Counted from the stretch's first letter, positions 1-8,866 are shown. The stretch is DNA of 64,000 nt from Ferrovibrio sp041906005 (GCF_041906005.1 NZ_JAYRJY010000001.1:930001-994000), one strand, 5' to 3'. Numbers and translations: made by a program. Notes: generated by a model not told the origin, from the sequence alone.

Positions 1-1
1 G

Positions 2-682
2 CTGCGCGAGCGCGGCTATCACCTGGATATCCGCCGCCCCTGCCTGGGGCAGGAACTGCCCGCGACGATGGATCATCACGTCGGCTGCGTGGTGTTTGGC
101 GGGCCGATGAGCGCCAATGACGATCACCTCGATTTCATCCGTCGCGAACTGGATTTCATCCCGCGGGCCGTCGCCAGCGGCAAACCCTACCTGGGTGTCT
201 GCCTGGGCGCGCAGCTGCTGGCGCGGGCCGGCGGCGCGAAAGTCGCGCCGCACGCGGAAGGCTGGCACGAGATCGGCTATTACGCGGTGAAGGCCACGCC
301 GCGCGGCCGCGCCTTTTTCCCCGAACAGCTGCACATGTTCCAGTGGCATGGCGAAGGCTTTGATCTGCCGCGCGGCGCCGTGCGGCTGGCCGCCACCAAC
401 TGGTTTCCCAACCAGGCCATGAAAATCGGCGCCAACGCCTTCGGCCTGCAGTTCCACCCGGAAGTGACCGAAGCGATGATGCAGCGCTGGACGCAGTTCG
501 CCGGCCACCGGCTGGTTCTGCCCGGCGCGCAGGCGCGCGATCTGCAACGTGCCTATTGCCAGCGTTTCGATGCCGGCATCGCCGCCTGGCTCGGTGGCTT
601 CCTCGACCGCTGGCTAGGCGTTGCGGACCAGGATCGCGGCGAAGAAGCCATCCGTGCCGTGGCGGGCGGGCGTCAGGTTTAG
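2..682 (+). CDS. Class I glutamine amidotransferase (GMP synthase-like), 5' end cut by window
   Basis: The reading frame is open from the first bases of the window, so the N-terminus lies outside; the ATG at 68 is internal. The visible part carries the class I amidotransferase triad: the nucleophile elbow GVCLGAQ and the LQFHPEVT motif with catalytic His and Glu. Proteins of this type hydrolyse glutamine and pass ammonia to a partner domain or enzyme; free-standing GuaA-like members often act on gamma-glutamyl compounds and their substrate cannot be told here. The last 69 bases overlap the 3' end of the convergent methyltransferase gene. I am sure of the family, not of the substrate. Confidence 0.85.
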   Translation: MRERGYHLDIRRPCLGQELPATMDHHVGCVVFGGPMSANDDHLDFIRRELDFIPRAVASGKPYLGVCLGAQLLARAGGAKVAPHAEGWHEIGYYAVKATPRGRAFFPEQLHMFQWHGEGFDLPRGAVRLAATNWFPNQAMKIGANAFGLQFHPEVTEAMMQRWTQFAGHRLVLPGAQARDLQRAYCQRFDAGIAAWLGGFLDRWLGVADQDRGEEAIRAVAGGRQV

Positions 683-2386
683 ATACGGCCCCGGCACCGG
701 ACAGGCGCCGCCCACCGTCTTCTCCCACACATCCGTCACCGGCAGGACGCGGAAATCCGGATGGCGCTTGAGGAAAGCGGCCACCTGATCCTCGTTTTCC
801 TCTTTCAGCACCGAGCAGGTGACATAGACCAGCCGGCCGCCCTTGCGCAGCAGTTTCGCCGCGCGGTCGAGAATCTCGGCCTGGCGCTGGGTGAGTTCGG
901 CGATGTCCTGCGGGGTGAGACGCCATTTGGCATCGGGTTTGCGCCGCCAGGTACCGCTGCCGCTGCAGGGCGCGTCGACCAGCACGCGGTCGGCTTTCTC
1001 GCCATGGCGCTTGAGCCACTTGGCTTCCAGCGGCCGGCATTCGGCGTTGTGTACGCCGGCGCGGCGCAGCCGCAGCTTGGCCTGGGTCAGCCGCCCCTCG
1101 CTGACATCCATCGCAACCAGGCGGCCGGCATTGCGCATCGCCGTGCCCAGCACCAGGGTCTTGCCGCCGGCACCGGCACAGAAATCGGCGACGAACTTGC
1201 AGCCCGCCGCATCCACCAGCAGGGCGGCGATCTGCGAGCCTTCATCCTGCGGTTCGAGCAGGCCATCGGCAAAAGCCTGTGTGTTGTTCACATAGGCCGA
1301 CGGCGACAGCCGCAGCCCGATGGGCGAGAGCGGCGTGAACTGGCACCGCAGGTCTTCCGCCGCCAATGCCGCCATGGCGGCATCGCGCGTGGTCTTCAGC
1401 GTGTTGACGCGCACATCCAGCGGCGCCGGGCGCAGCATGGCGGCCAGCTCCATGTCGAAATCGCCGCCGAAACGTTTCTTCAGGGCCGGCAGCAGCCATT
1501 CCGGCACGCTGTGGCGCGCGGCGGCCGGCATGTCTGGGTGATCCAGCGTATGGCCTTCCAGCCGGCGCAGCAGTACTTCCACCGCCTTGTCGCCACCAAA
1601 CAGCGGCAGCAGACCGCTGGCCTTGGCGCCGCCATTCAGAATCCGATACGCGGCGACGCGCAGCCGGTTATCCGGCGGCAATCCGGCCTGTCCCTCCGAA
1701 ATCCACCAGTCGAGCCGGCCGCGCAGACGCATCACGTCGTCGCTGATCTGGATGATCGCCTCGCGTTCGGCCGCATCGAACTGGCGGTGATGCTGTTTCA
1801 TCCAGGCATGACGGACACGGTCGGCGGTGTCGCGGCTGGGGAACATGGCATCCAGCAGGGCAACGGCGGCCTCGGCCACCTTGCGGCTGCCGGCCGGACG
1901 CAGGCCTCCCTGCTTCTGGCCCGGCTTCTGACCCGGCCTGTGCTCTGGCCTGCGCTCCGTCTGCTCGCGAGCGGATTGCTGGTCGCGATCCTGCCGGGCG
2001 TGGCGGGCCCGCTGCTCGGGCCGGGGCCGTCGCGTCTGTTTCCAGTCCTGGGTCTGCTCGTCGCGCCGGCTGCGGCCGGCGGCCGGCTTCTTGCCGCCCG
2101 CAGCTTTTCCGCCAGCCGCCTTGCCGGGATGGCGCGACGCGGAAACACCGGAGCCGGGGCGGTCTGTCGTTCGCTCACTCCGGGGGCGCTCACTCCGGGG
2201 GCGCTCACTCCGGGGGCGATCGTTCCGGGGACGGTCGTTCCGGGAACTGTCAGTCCGGGGGCGACCAGAGGACGGGCGGCCAGAGGGCGGCCGACGGCCG
2301 GATGGGGGTTTGGGCACGGGAAAACCGATCTGCGGGGTTGCGGAATTGGCCCACTCATAGGCCGCATGGGCCGACGCCACAAGCAT
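614..2386 (-). CDS. RsmB/NOP-family SAM-dependent RNA (cytosine-5) methyltransferase
   Basis: A 590-residue protein ending in a complete m5C RNA methyltransferase domain: SAM motif I DFCAGAGGKT, motif IV DAPCSGSGTWRRKPDAKWR with its Pro-Cys, and motif VI VTCSVLKEENED with the second catalytic Cys. A NusB-like helical region precedes it (KVAEAAVALLDAM onward). It presumably methylates a cytosine in rRNA. The first ~150 residues are a low-complexity Arg/Pro/Ser/Gly-rich extension containing tandem PRSER/PRNDR units, not typical of the family. I chose the ATG at 2386 because upstream codons run antisense into the divergent creatininase-like gene (start 2417). A shorter start after the repeats is possible. 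Confidence 0.85.
   Translation of the reverse strand: MLVASAHAAYEWANSATPQIGFPVPKPPSGRRPPSGRPSSGRPRTDSSRNDRPRNDRPRSERPRSERPRSERTTDRPGSGVSASRHPGKAAGGKAAGGKKPAAGRSRRDEQTQDWKQTRRPRPEQRARHARQDRDQQSAREQTERRPEHRPGQKPGQKQGGLRPAGSRKVAEAAVALLDAMFPSRDTADRVRHAWMKQHHRQFDAAEREAIIQISDDVMRLRGRLDWWISEGQAGLPPDNRLRVAAYRILNGGAKASGLLPLFGGDKAVEVLLRRLEGHTLDHPDMPAAARHSVPEWLLPALKKRFGGDFDMELAAMLRPAPLDVRVNTLKTTRDAAMAALAAEDLRCQFTPLSPIGLRLSPSAYVNNTQAFADGLLEPQDEGSQIAALLVDAAGCKFVADFCAGAGGKTLVLGTAMRNAGRLVAMDVSEGRLTQAKLRLRRAGVHNAECRPLEAKWLKRHGEKADRVLVDAPCSGSGTWRRKPDAKWRLTPQDIAELTQRQAEILDRAAKLLRKGGRLVYVTCSVLKEENEDQVAAFLKRHPDFRVLPVTDVWEKTVGGACPVPGPYLNLTPARHGTDGFFAAILVRNA
2172..2261. repeat. 15-bp tandem repeat, six units, inside the methyltransferase gene
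   Basis: Three perfect copies of CGCTCACTCCGGGGG (2172-2186, 2187-2201, 2202-2216) are followed by three diverged copies to 2261. The period is a multiple of three, so on the minus strand they encode tandem five-residue units (PRSER x3, then PRNDR-like) in the basic N-terminal extension of the RNA methyltransferase. Copy number could change without breaking the frame. Confidence 0.9.
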
Positions 2387-2416
2387 CTGCCGCCCCTGAA
2401 GGCCCCATGCTAAGCT

Positions 2417-3178
2417 GTGCCGGTGACGACTCCCGCCCGGCCGCGCAGCGGCTTCCGACTGGCCGACCTGACCTGGATCGAGGCCGCCGACCTGATCGGC
2501 GACGGCCTGCCGGTGGCGCTGCCCATCGGGGCAGCCGCCCGTGCCCATGGCCCGCATCTGCCGCTGGGCACCGACCGGCTGGTGGTGGAGGCCGTGGCCG
2601 AACGCCTGCTGGCCCGGATGCCCCTGCTGGTCGCCCCCAGCATCGGCCTCGGCTACCACCCGGCCTTCATGGATTATCCCGGCAGCCAGCATCTGGAGGC
2701 CACCACCTTCGAGGCGCTGGTGGTGGAACTGATCGAAGGCTATCTGCGCCACGGCGCCGAGCGCATCCTGCTGCTCAACAACGGCATCTCGACCGAGGCA
2801 CCGTTGCGGCTGGCGGCGCAGACCATCCTGCAGCGCCACGGTATCCGCATCGCCAGCGCCGACCTGCCGCGCCTGCATGACGATGCCGCGTCCGACGACG
2901 AGCGCGACACCTCGCTGCTGCTGGCCATCGCACCGGCCCTGGTGCGGATGGACCGGCTGGGTGAGACCGGCGATCTTGCAACGGATGACGAGCCGGCCCT
3001 GCGCGTCCTGCGCCAGCCCCTGCGCCTGACACCGGAGGAACGGCCGGGCGGATTGCTGAACCGCAGCGGCGCCATGGCCGATGCATCGGCCGCCACGGCC
3101 GAAAAAGGCGAACGCCTGCTGGCCGACATGGTTGAGGCCATCGCCGCCGACCTGCGGCAACTCTGGCCCGATCTTTAA
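2417..3178 (+). CDS. Creatininase-family amidohydrolase homologue with altered metal-site residues
   Basis: A 253-residue protein with GTG start, 30 bp from the divergent methyltransferase start. The creatininase/MftE signature is visible (AHGPHLPLGTDRL; then YHPAFMDYPGSQ). Family enzymes use two metals to hydrolyse cyclic amides or peptides. Here the Glu that normally lies just before the HGPH motif (EQHG or KEHG) is missing (RAHG), the NGHGGN-type segment reads NNGISTE, and the usual His-Ala-x-E-x-ETS segment reads SDDERDTS. HGPH and Asp of GTD remain. The fold assignment is good; activity as a normal two-metal hydrolase is doubtful. No linked biosynthetic genes suggest a substrate. Confidence 0.75.
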   Translation: MPVTTPARPRSGFRLADLTWIEAADLIGDGLPVALPIGAAARAHGPHLPLGTDRLVVEAVAERLLARMPLLVAPSIGLGYHPAFMDYPGSQHLEATTFEALVVELIEGYLRHGAERILLLNNGISTEAPLRLAAQTILQRHGIRIASADLPRLHDDAASDDERDTSLLLAIAPALVRMDRLGETGDLATDDEPALRVLRQPLRLTPEERPGGLLNRSGAMADASAATAEKGERLLADMVEAIAADLRQLWPDL

Positions 3179-3185
3179 AGGAAAG

Positions 3186-3530
3186 TCAGACGATGCGCAG
3201 GTTGCGCGGATTGCTGCGCAGCTTGATATCGGCGACCGAGACTTCCAGCACGTTGATGGCGCGCTTGGTCTCGTCGAGCTGCTGCTTGAGTTCGGCGAGT
3301 TCGTTCTTGAGATCGGTCAGCTCGCCATAGGTGAGCTGCGCGGCGCGTTCGTTCTCGGCGAAGAATTTGTTATAGGCGGCGAACTGCCTTTCGATGCCGC
3401 CCATGCGCGTTTCCAGCGTGATGCGTATCTGGCTGATGCGCTGCTCGAAATTGCCCAGATGCAACAGCAGCCAGGCGCCCAGCCACAGCAGGACGATGGC
3501 ACCACCCATCACATACAGCCAGTCGCTCAT
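3186..3530 (-). CDS. Small membrane-anchored coiled-coil protein, function unknown
   Basis: A 114-residue protein. Residues ~5-25 form one hydrophobic segment (VMGGAIVLLWLGAWLLLHLG) and the remainder is charged, heptad-like helix (LTDLKNELAELKQQL), so it probably sits in the inner membrane with a cytoplasmic or periplasmic coiled coil. It converges on the creatininase-like gene with 7 bp between stops. I recognise no named family. The coding assignment rests on the clean membrane/coiled-coil composition and the lack of a competing frame. Confidence 0.65.
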   Translation of the reverse strand: MSDWLYVMGGAIVLLWLGAWLLLHLGNFEQRISQIRITLETRMGGIERQFAAYNKFFAENERAAQLTYGELTDLKNELAELKQQLDETKRAINVLEVSVADIKLRSNPRNLRIV

Positions 3531-3631
3531 CGCTCACCCAGGGTCAGGAGCCGCGCCGGAACGCGACTCGCGCATCTGCGTATGCAGCAGGATATAGCGC
3601 CCTGCCGCACCTGTGCAATCGCGGCCTGTGG

Positions 3632-4882
3632 TTAACGCATCCGGGTTTGGCTTGGCAGCGGACGCCCGGAAAACACCACCTGGCGGATGGGATTTAACCC
3701 CACCTGATAGGCCAGAGCCGCTGGCCGGTCGATATCCCAGACCACGAAATCGGCGGTTTTCCCGGCTTCCAGCGTGCCGATCTCGGCCTGCAATCCCAGG
3801 GCGCGGGCGGCCTGGCGGGTGACGCCGGCCAGCGCCTCGGCCGGGGTGAGGCGGAACAGGGTGCAGCCCATGTTCAGCATCAGCAGCAGGGAGGTGACCG
3901 GCGAGGTGCCAGGATTGCAGTCGGTGGAAATCGCCATCGCCACGCCATGACGACGCAGCAGATCGATGGGCGGCAACCTGGTTTCGCGCAGGATGTAAAA
4001 CGCGCCGGGCAGCAGCACCGCCACGGTGCCGGCTTTTGCCATCGCCATCACGCCGGCCTCATCCAGGTATTCCAGATGATCGGCCGAGAGCGCGCCGAAT
4101 TCGGCCGCCAGCGCCGCGCCGCCCAGATTGCTGAGCTGTTCGGCATGCAGCTTGACCGGCAGGCCATGCTTGCGCGCCGCCTCGAACACGCGGCGCGTCT
4201 GCGCCGGGGTGAAACCGATGCCCTCGCAGAAAGCGTCCACCGCGTCGGCCAGCCCCGCCCGCGCCGCAGCCGGAATGATGCGGTCGCAGACCAGATCGAT
4301 ATAGCCATCCGCATCGTTGGCGTATTCCGGCGGCAGGGCATGCGCGGCCAGCAGCGTGGCGCGGATACGCACGGGGTATGTTTCACCCAGCCGGCGCGCC
4401 ACGCGCAGGCATTTCAGTTCATTCTCCAGATCCAGGCCGTAACCCGACTTGATCTCCAGCGTGGTGATGCCTTCGGCGAGCAGCGCCTGCAATCGCTTTT
4501 CGCTCAGGCGCAGCAATTCCACCTCGCTCGCGCCACGCGTGGCCGTCACGGTGGAACGGATGCCGCCACCGGCGCGGGCGATCTCCTCGTAGCTGGCGCC
4601 GTTCAGCCGCAGCTCGAATTCATGGGCGCGGCTGCCGCCATAGACCAGATGGGTATGGCAGTCGATCAGGCCCGGCGTGATCCAGCCGCCATCCAGATCA
4701 TGCACGGCGGTATGCGGCCCGATGCCGTCCTTCGGCAGGCTGGCGGCGGGACCGATCCAGGCGACGCGACCGTTTTTGATGGCGATGGCGCCATCGTGGA
4801 TGGCACCGAAACCATCGTCGCCGCTATTCGCCATGGTGGCGATATCGGCATGACGCCATACACTGTCCCAGCTATCGCTCAT
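3632..4882 (-). CDS. hutI: Imidazolonepropionase
   Basis: A 416-residue metal-dependent amidohydrolase that opens imidazolone-5-propionate to N-formimidoyl-glutamate, the third step of histidine degradation. Family features seen: the metal-binding DCHTHLVYGGSRAHEFE motif, the AGGGIRSTV segment, KLHAEQLSN, and STDCNPGTSP near the C-terminus. The ATG at 4882 lies one base beyond the stop of the upstream FAD oxidoreductase, so the two are surely cotranscribed. hutF is divergent just upstream of that operon. hutH, hutU, hutG and hutC are not in the window. Length is normal for HutI (~400-415). Confidence 0.95.
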   Translation of the reverse strand: MSDSWDSVWRHADIATMANSGDDGFGAIHDGAIAIKNGRVAWIGPAASLPKDGIGPHTAVHDLDGGWITPGLIDCHTHLVYGGSRAHEFELRLNGASYEEIARAGGGIRSTVTATRGASEVELLRLSEKRLQALLAEGITTLEIKSGYGLDLENELKCLRVARRLGETYPVRIRATLLAAHALPPEYANDADGYIDLVCDRIIPAAARAGLADAVDAFCEGIGFTPAQTRRVFEAARKHGLPVKLHAEQLSNLGGAALAAEFGALSADHLEYLDEAGVMAMAKAGTVAVLLPGAFYILRETRLPPIDLLRRHGVAMAISTDCNPGTSPVTSLLLMLNMGCTLFRLTPAEALAGVTRQAARALGLQAEIGTLEAGKTADFVVWDIDRPAALAYQVGLNPIRQVVFSGRPLPSQTRMR

Positions 4883-4883
4883 C

Positions 4884-6167
4884 TCAGACCCTGTCCGCCA
4901 CCAGATGCGCGGCCTGCGCGCCGACTTCATAGAGTATCTGCCTGGGCAACCGGAAGGCAGCCGCCTCGACCGGCGTGACGGGCAGCGGCAGATCGGCATC
5001 GCCGATCTCGCCCCGCACATAGGAGGCCAGCACGCGGCCAAACACGGTGCCCGGCGCAATGCCGCGCCCGTTATAACCGCTGAAGCCGATCATGCGCGGC
5101 CCGTAATTGTGGAAGCGCGGCAGGTTGTCGGCCGTCATGCCGATGGTGCCATACCATTCGGCCTCGAACTCCACGTCGCCCAGACCGGGGAACAGTTTGC
5201 GCAGCGCGCGTTTTGCCCAGGCGCGATGCACGGCGACACCCGTGCCACGCAGGGCACCGATACTGCCGAAGACCAGGCGGCCGGCCTGGTCCATGCGGAA
5301 GGAATTCATCACCATCTGCGTATCCCAGGCGCCCTGCCCCTCGGGCAGGATCATGGCCCGCATCTCCGCCGACAAAGGCCGCGTGGCGAAATTGAAATAC
5401 GGCAGCGGCACCTGCTCCCGCCGTGCCGCATCGCCCGGGCCTGAGCCATAGGCATCGGTCGACAGAATCACCCAGTCCGCGCTCACCCGGCCATGTGCCG
5501 TGCGGATCAGCCACTGATCGCCCTTGCGTTCGATTGCGATGACAGGCGACTGCGTGAACAGCTTGGCGCCGGCGTTCTGCGCCGCCATCGCCAGCCCACG
5601 CACATAGGCCAGCGGCTGGATCGTGCCCGCGCGACGATCCAAGAGTGCGCCGGCGTATTTGCGGGTGCCGAGCAGTCTGGCGGCCCTGGCGGCATCCAGC
5701 AATTCGACGTCGGCACCGCGCGCCTGCCATTGCCGCGCGCGCGCCGTGATCTCGTCGAACCCTGACTGGCCATGGGCGCAATGCAGCGTGCCGGCGTGCA
5801 TGGCCTCACAAAGGAGGCCATGGTCCCGCACGATGTCGAAGACCAGCTTCGGGCCATCGCCCAGCAGATCGAGCAGGCGGTTGCCATAAGGATCGGGCAG
5901 TGTCTTGAGCAGGACCTCCGGCATCACCCACATGCCGGCATTGACCAGACCGACATTGCGGCCGGCACCGCCGAAGCCGATCTCGACCGCTTCGACGACC
6001 GCAACCTGCATGCCGGCCTGCGCCAGATGCAGGGCGGCGGAGATGCCGGTGAAACCGCCGCCGATCACCGCGATCGCGACGCTGTGATCCCCTGACAGTT
6101 TCTCAGTTGCCGGCGCGGCCGGCGCGGTCTGTTCCCAAAGCCCGTGGGAGCGGGGATCGTTCAGCAT
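4884..6167 (-). CDS. FAD-dependent oxidoreductase (DadA/PuuB-like)
   Basis: A 427-residue flavoprotein of the DAO family. An N-terminal Rossmann motif VIGGGFTGISAALHLAQAG binds FAD, and the C-terminal DAO signature GFSGYNGRGIAPGT is present. Such enzymes oxidise amino acids, gamma-glutamylputrescine or related amines. It is the first gene of the hutI operon, with its stop one base before the hutI ATG, and is divergent from hutF across a HutC-like palindrome, so it may take part in histidine or related amine catabolism. Its exact substrate cannot be read from the sequence. Start ATG at 6167 gives a normal 30-residue lead before the FAD motif. Confidence 0.85.
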   Translation of the reverse strand: MLNDPRSHGLWEQTAPAAPATEKLSGDHSVAIAVIGGGFTGISAALHLAQAGMQVAVVEAVEIGFGGAGRNVGLVNAGMWVMPEVLLKTLPDPYGNRLLDLLGDGPKLVFDIVRDHGLLCEAMHAGTLHCAHGQSGFDEITARARQWQARGADVELLDAARAARLLGTRKYAGALLDRRAGTIQPLAYVRGLAMAAQNAGAKLFTQSPVIAIERKGDQWLIRTAHGRVSADWVILSTDAYGSGPGDAARREQVPLPYFNFATRPLSAEMRAMILPEGQGAWDTQMVMNSFRMDQAGRLVFGSIGALRGTGVAVHRAWAKRALRKLFPGLGDVEFEAEWYGTIGMTADNLPRFHNYGPRMIGFSGYNGRGIAPGTVFGRVLASYVRGEIGDADLPLPVTPVEAAAFRLPRQILYEVGAQAAHLVADRV

Positions 6168-6251
6168 CGTCGTGTCTCTTCGGCCTGATGAATCGCAGAT
6201 CGACCGTGATGAATTTGAATGGCCGGCCTTTCGGAACACGGCCGTTTCTGC

Positions 6252-6271
6252 CAACTTATATATACAAGTTG
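6252..6271. promoter_or_regulatory. Palindromic operator in hut divergent region, HutC-like
   Basis: CAACTTATATATACAAGTTG is a near-perfect 20-bp inverted repeat lying 12 bp before the hutF start and 84 bp before the divergent FAD oxidoreductase start. Its core resembles the TGTATATACA-type sites bound by HutC, the GntR-family repressor of histidine catabolism. It covers the AT-rich stretch expected for the hutF -10 box. The hutC gene itself is not in the window, so the regulator is inferred. Confidence 0.65.
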
Positions 6272-6283
6272 GGAGACCCCGTC

Positions 6284-7663
6284 ATGCCTCGCTTCCTGCT
6301 GCGCCATGCCCTGCTGCCAGACGGCTGGCGCGACGACGTGCTGGTGACGACCGATACGGCTGGCCAGATCGCCGCCGTGTCGCCGGAACAGAATGCCGGC
6401 GATGCCGTGCTGCTGGACGGCCCGGTGCTGCCGGGCCTCGCCAACCTGCACAGCCACGCCTTCCAGCGCGCCATGGCCGGGCTGGCGGAACGTTCGGGGC
6501 CGACAGCGGACAGTTTCTGGACCTGGCGCGAGACGATGTATCGCTTTGCGGCCAAGCTGACGCCGGCCGATATCGAGGCCATCGCCAGCCAGCTTTATGC
6601 CGAGATGCTGGAAGCCGGTTTCACCGCCGTGGCTGAATTCCATTACGTGCATCACCAGGCCGATGGCACTCCGTATGACGACCCGGCCGAACTGAGCTGG
6701 CGCATCCTGGCCGCCGCAGAGGCCAGCGGCATCGGCCTGACCCATCTGCCGGTGCTGTATCGCCATGGCGGTTTCGGCCAGCGCGAACCGCAGCCGCGCC
6801 AGCGCCGCTTCCTGCATGACAGCGACGCCTATGCCGCGCTGCTGCAGAAACTGGCTCCGGCCTTTGGCGGGCGCGGCGACCGCCGGCTGGGCATCGCGCC
6901 GCACAGCTTGCGCGCCGTGTCGCCCGCGATGCTGCAGGCCGCCATCGCCGCGTTGGACGAGATCGATGCAACGGCACCCATCCATATCCATATCGCCGAG
7001 CAGATCGCCGAAGTGGATGAATGCCTGGGCTGGAGCGGCCGGCGGCCGGTGGACTGGCTGCTGGACCAGGGGGCGGTGAACGAGCGCTGGTGCCTGGTGC
7101 ACGCCACACATCTCACCGCGGGCGAAACGTTGCGGCTGGCGCGGAGCGGCGCGGTAGCGGGCCTGTGCCCCACCACGGAAGCCAATCTGGGCGACGGCCT
7201 GTTCCCCGCCGTGGACTACATGGCAGCCGGCGGCCGGATCGGCATCGGTTCGGACAGCCATGTCAGCGTGGATGCGGCCGAAGACCTGCGTCTGCTGGAA
7301 TACGGCCAGCGCCTGATCCGGCGCAGCCGCAACCTGCTGGCCGGCGGGCCGGAGTGTTCCACCGGGCGGCGGCTGTTCGAAGCCACCGCAGCCGGTGGCG
7401 CGCAGGCGGTGGGCCAGCCGATGGGGGCGATTGAAGCCGGGCGGCGCGCCGATTTCCTGCTGCTGGATGGTGAGGCGCCGACACTGGCGGCGCGGCGTGG
7501 CGATACCGTGCTGGATAGCTGGATCTTCCCGGGCCAGCGGCGGCCGATGATCCGCGAGGTCTGGGTCGGCGGCCGGCGCGTGGTGGAACAGGGCCGGCAT
7601 GTGCGCGCCGGCGAATTCGCCGCGCGTTATCGCCAGACCTTACGCCGCCTGATCGAGGAATGA
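6284..7663 (+). CDS. hutF: Formimidoylglutamate deiminase
   Basis: A 459-residue amidohydrolase-superfamily enzyme that converts N-formimidoyl-glutamate to N-formyl-glutamate, the route used when histidine degradation ends with HutG. Motifs seen: the metal-binding NLHSHAFQRAMAGLAERSG segment, HIHIAEQ (His ligand), VHATHL and the GIGSDSHVSVD Asp near the C-terminus. Start ATG 6284 follows a GGGAGA ribosome site; longer in-frame starts upstream read through the promoter. Its 3' end overlaps the convergent argE gene by 24 bp. With hutI it shows that this organism uses the deiminase branch of the pathway. Confidence 0.95.
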   Translation: MPRFLLRHALLPDGWRDDVLVTTDTAGQIAAVSPEQNAGDAVLLDGPVLPGLANLHSHAFQRAMAGLAERSGPTADSFWTWRETMYRFAAKLTPADIEAIASQLYAEMLEAGFTAVAEFHYVHHQADGTPYDDPAELSWRILAAAEASGIGLTHLPVLYRHGGFGQREPQPRQRRFLHDSDAYAALLQKLAPAFGGRGDRRLGIAPHSLRAVSPAMLQAAIAALDEIDATAPIHIHIAEQIAEVDECLGWSGRRPVDWLLDQGAVNERWCLVHATHLTAGETLRLARSGAVAGLCPTTEANLGDGLFPAVDYMAAGGRIGIGSDSHVSVDAAEDLRLLEYGQRLIRRSRNLLAGGPECSTGRRLFEATAAGGAQAVGQPMGAIEAGRRADFLLLDGEAPTLAARRGDTVLDSWIFPGQRRPMIREVWVGGRRVVEQGRHVRAGEFAARYRQTLRRLIEE

Positions 7664-8866
7664 ACGGCTGCCGCCATCGCGGCAGAAGGCGATCAGCCGG
7701 TGCAGGAACGCCTCGCCCTCGGCCACCTGGCTGAGTTCGATATATTCGTCGGGCTTGTGCGCCTCGCGGATATTGCCCGGGCCGCAGACCACGGCGGGAA
7801 TGCCGCCCACATGGAAGATGCCGGCTTCGGTGCCATAGGCCACCGCCTGGGTGCGGTTCTGCCCCGCCAGCTTCAGGGCCAGCGTCTCGGCCGGATTATC
7901 GCCGATGGGCAGGAAGGCCGGCACATGGGCCACCACCTGCGTATCCACGCCCGTCTGCCCATGGATGCGCTTCATGCCGGGTTCTAGCTGTTCGGCGGCG
8001 TAGCGCTTCACGGCTTCGACAATAGCATGATCGTGCTCAGGTTTCACCGCGCGGATGTCCCACACAAGCTTGCATTCGCGGGCCAGGATGTTGCGCGCCG
8101 TGCCGCCATGGATCTCGCCCACCGTGATGGTCGTGTAGGGCGGCTCGAAACGCGGATCGCAATATTCGGGCTTCTGGTATTCGCGCTGGATGCGGTTCAT
8201 CTCGGCGATCAGCTCGCCGGCCACCTGGATGGCATTGACGCCCTGATGCGTGGCAGACGAATGCGCCTCGAAGCCGTGTACGGTGGTATTGCAGGCGCAA
8301 ACGCTTTTATGTGCGTTCACCACCTGCATCTCGGTCGGCTCGCCGATGATCGCCAGCTTGGGCGCCGGGCCGCCCTGCTTGACGAAATCGATGATGCCAT
8401 GCACGCCGAGACAGCCGACTTCCTCGTCATAGGAAAAGGCGAAATGCAACGGCACGCTGAGCGGCTGCTTGAGCATTTCGGGCAGCAGCGCCAGGCAGAG
8501 CGCGATGAAGGTTTTCATATCCGACGTGCCACGGCCATAAAGCCGGCCGTCGCGCCGCACCACCTTGAACGGATCGCTGGTCCAGGGCTGGCCGTCCACC
8601 GGCACCACGTCGGTATGCCCTGACAGCACGATGCCGCCCACGTCGCGCGGACCGATGGTGGCGTAGAGATTGGCCTTCTTGCCCGTTGGATCATAGATCT
8701 TGTCGCTGGCGACACCGTGCTGCGCCAGATAGGCGGCGATGTCGTCGATCAGCGCGAGATTGGACAGGCGGCTGGTGGTGTCGAAAGCGATCAGGCGCTC
8801 GATCCAGTCGAGGGCGGCCTGGCTGGGATTTTTCGCCTGGGGGGCTTTGGTCTGAATATCCGTCAT
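7640..8866 (-). CDS. argE: Acetylornithine deacetylase
   Basis: A 408-residue M20-family zinc peptidase-like protein. Visible metal and catalytic motifs: VLSGHTDVVPVDGQ (His, Asp), RGTSDMKTF (bridging Asp) and SYDEEVGCLG (catalytic Glu-Glu). The SDMKTF signature is typical of ArgE, which removes the acetyl group from N-acetylornithine in arginine synthesis. It overlaps hutF by 24 bp tail to tail, and no arg genes lie nearby. A related M20 deacylase is a possible alternative. An ATG at 8866 gives a normal N-terminus for the family. Confidence 0.85.
   Translation of the reverse strand: MTDIQTKAPQAKNPSQAALDWIERLIAFDTTSRLSNLALIDDIAAYLAQHGVASDKIYDPTGKKANLYATIGPRDVGGIVLSGHTDVVPVDGQPWTSDPFKVVRRDGRLYGRGTSDMKTFIALCLALLPEMLKQPLSVPLHFAFSYDEEVGCLGVHGIIDFVKQGGPAPKLAIIGEPTEMQVVNAHKSVCACNTTVHGFEAHSSATHQGVNAIQVAGELIAEMNRIQREYQKPEYCDPRFEPPYTTITVGEIHGGTARNILARECKLVWDIRAVKPEHDHAIVEAVKRYAAEQLEPGMKRIHGQTGVDTQVVAHVPAFLPIGDNPAETLALKLAGQNRTQAVAYGTEAGIFHVGGIPAVVCGPGNIREAHKPDEYIELSQVAEGEAFLHRLIAFCRDGGSRSFLDQAA

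Noticed and set aside
761..2413. A 550-codon plus-strand frame opposite the RNA methyltransferase
   Set aside because: It mirrors the methyltransferase codons, including the repeat, and has no recognisable domain.
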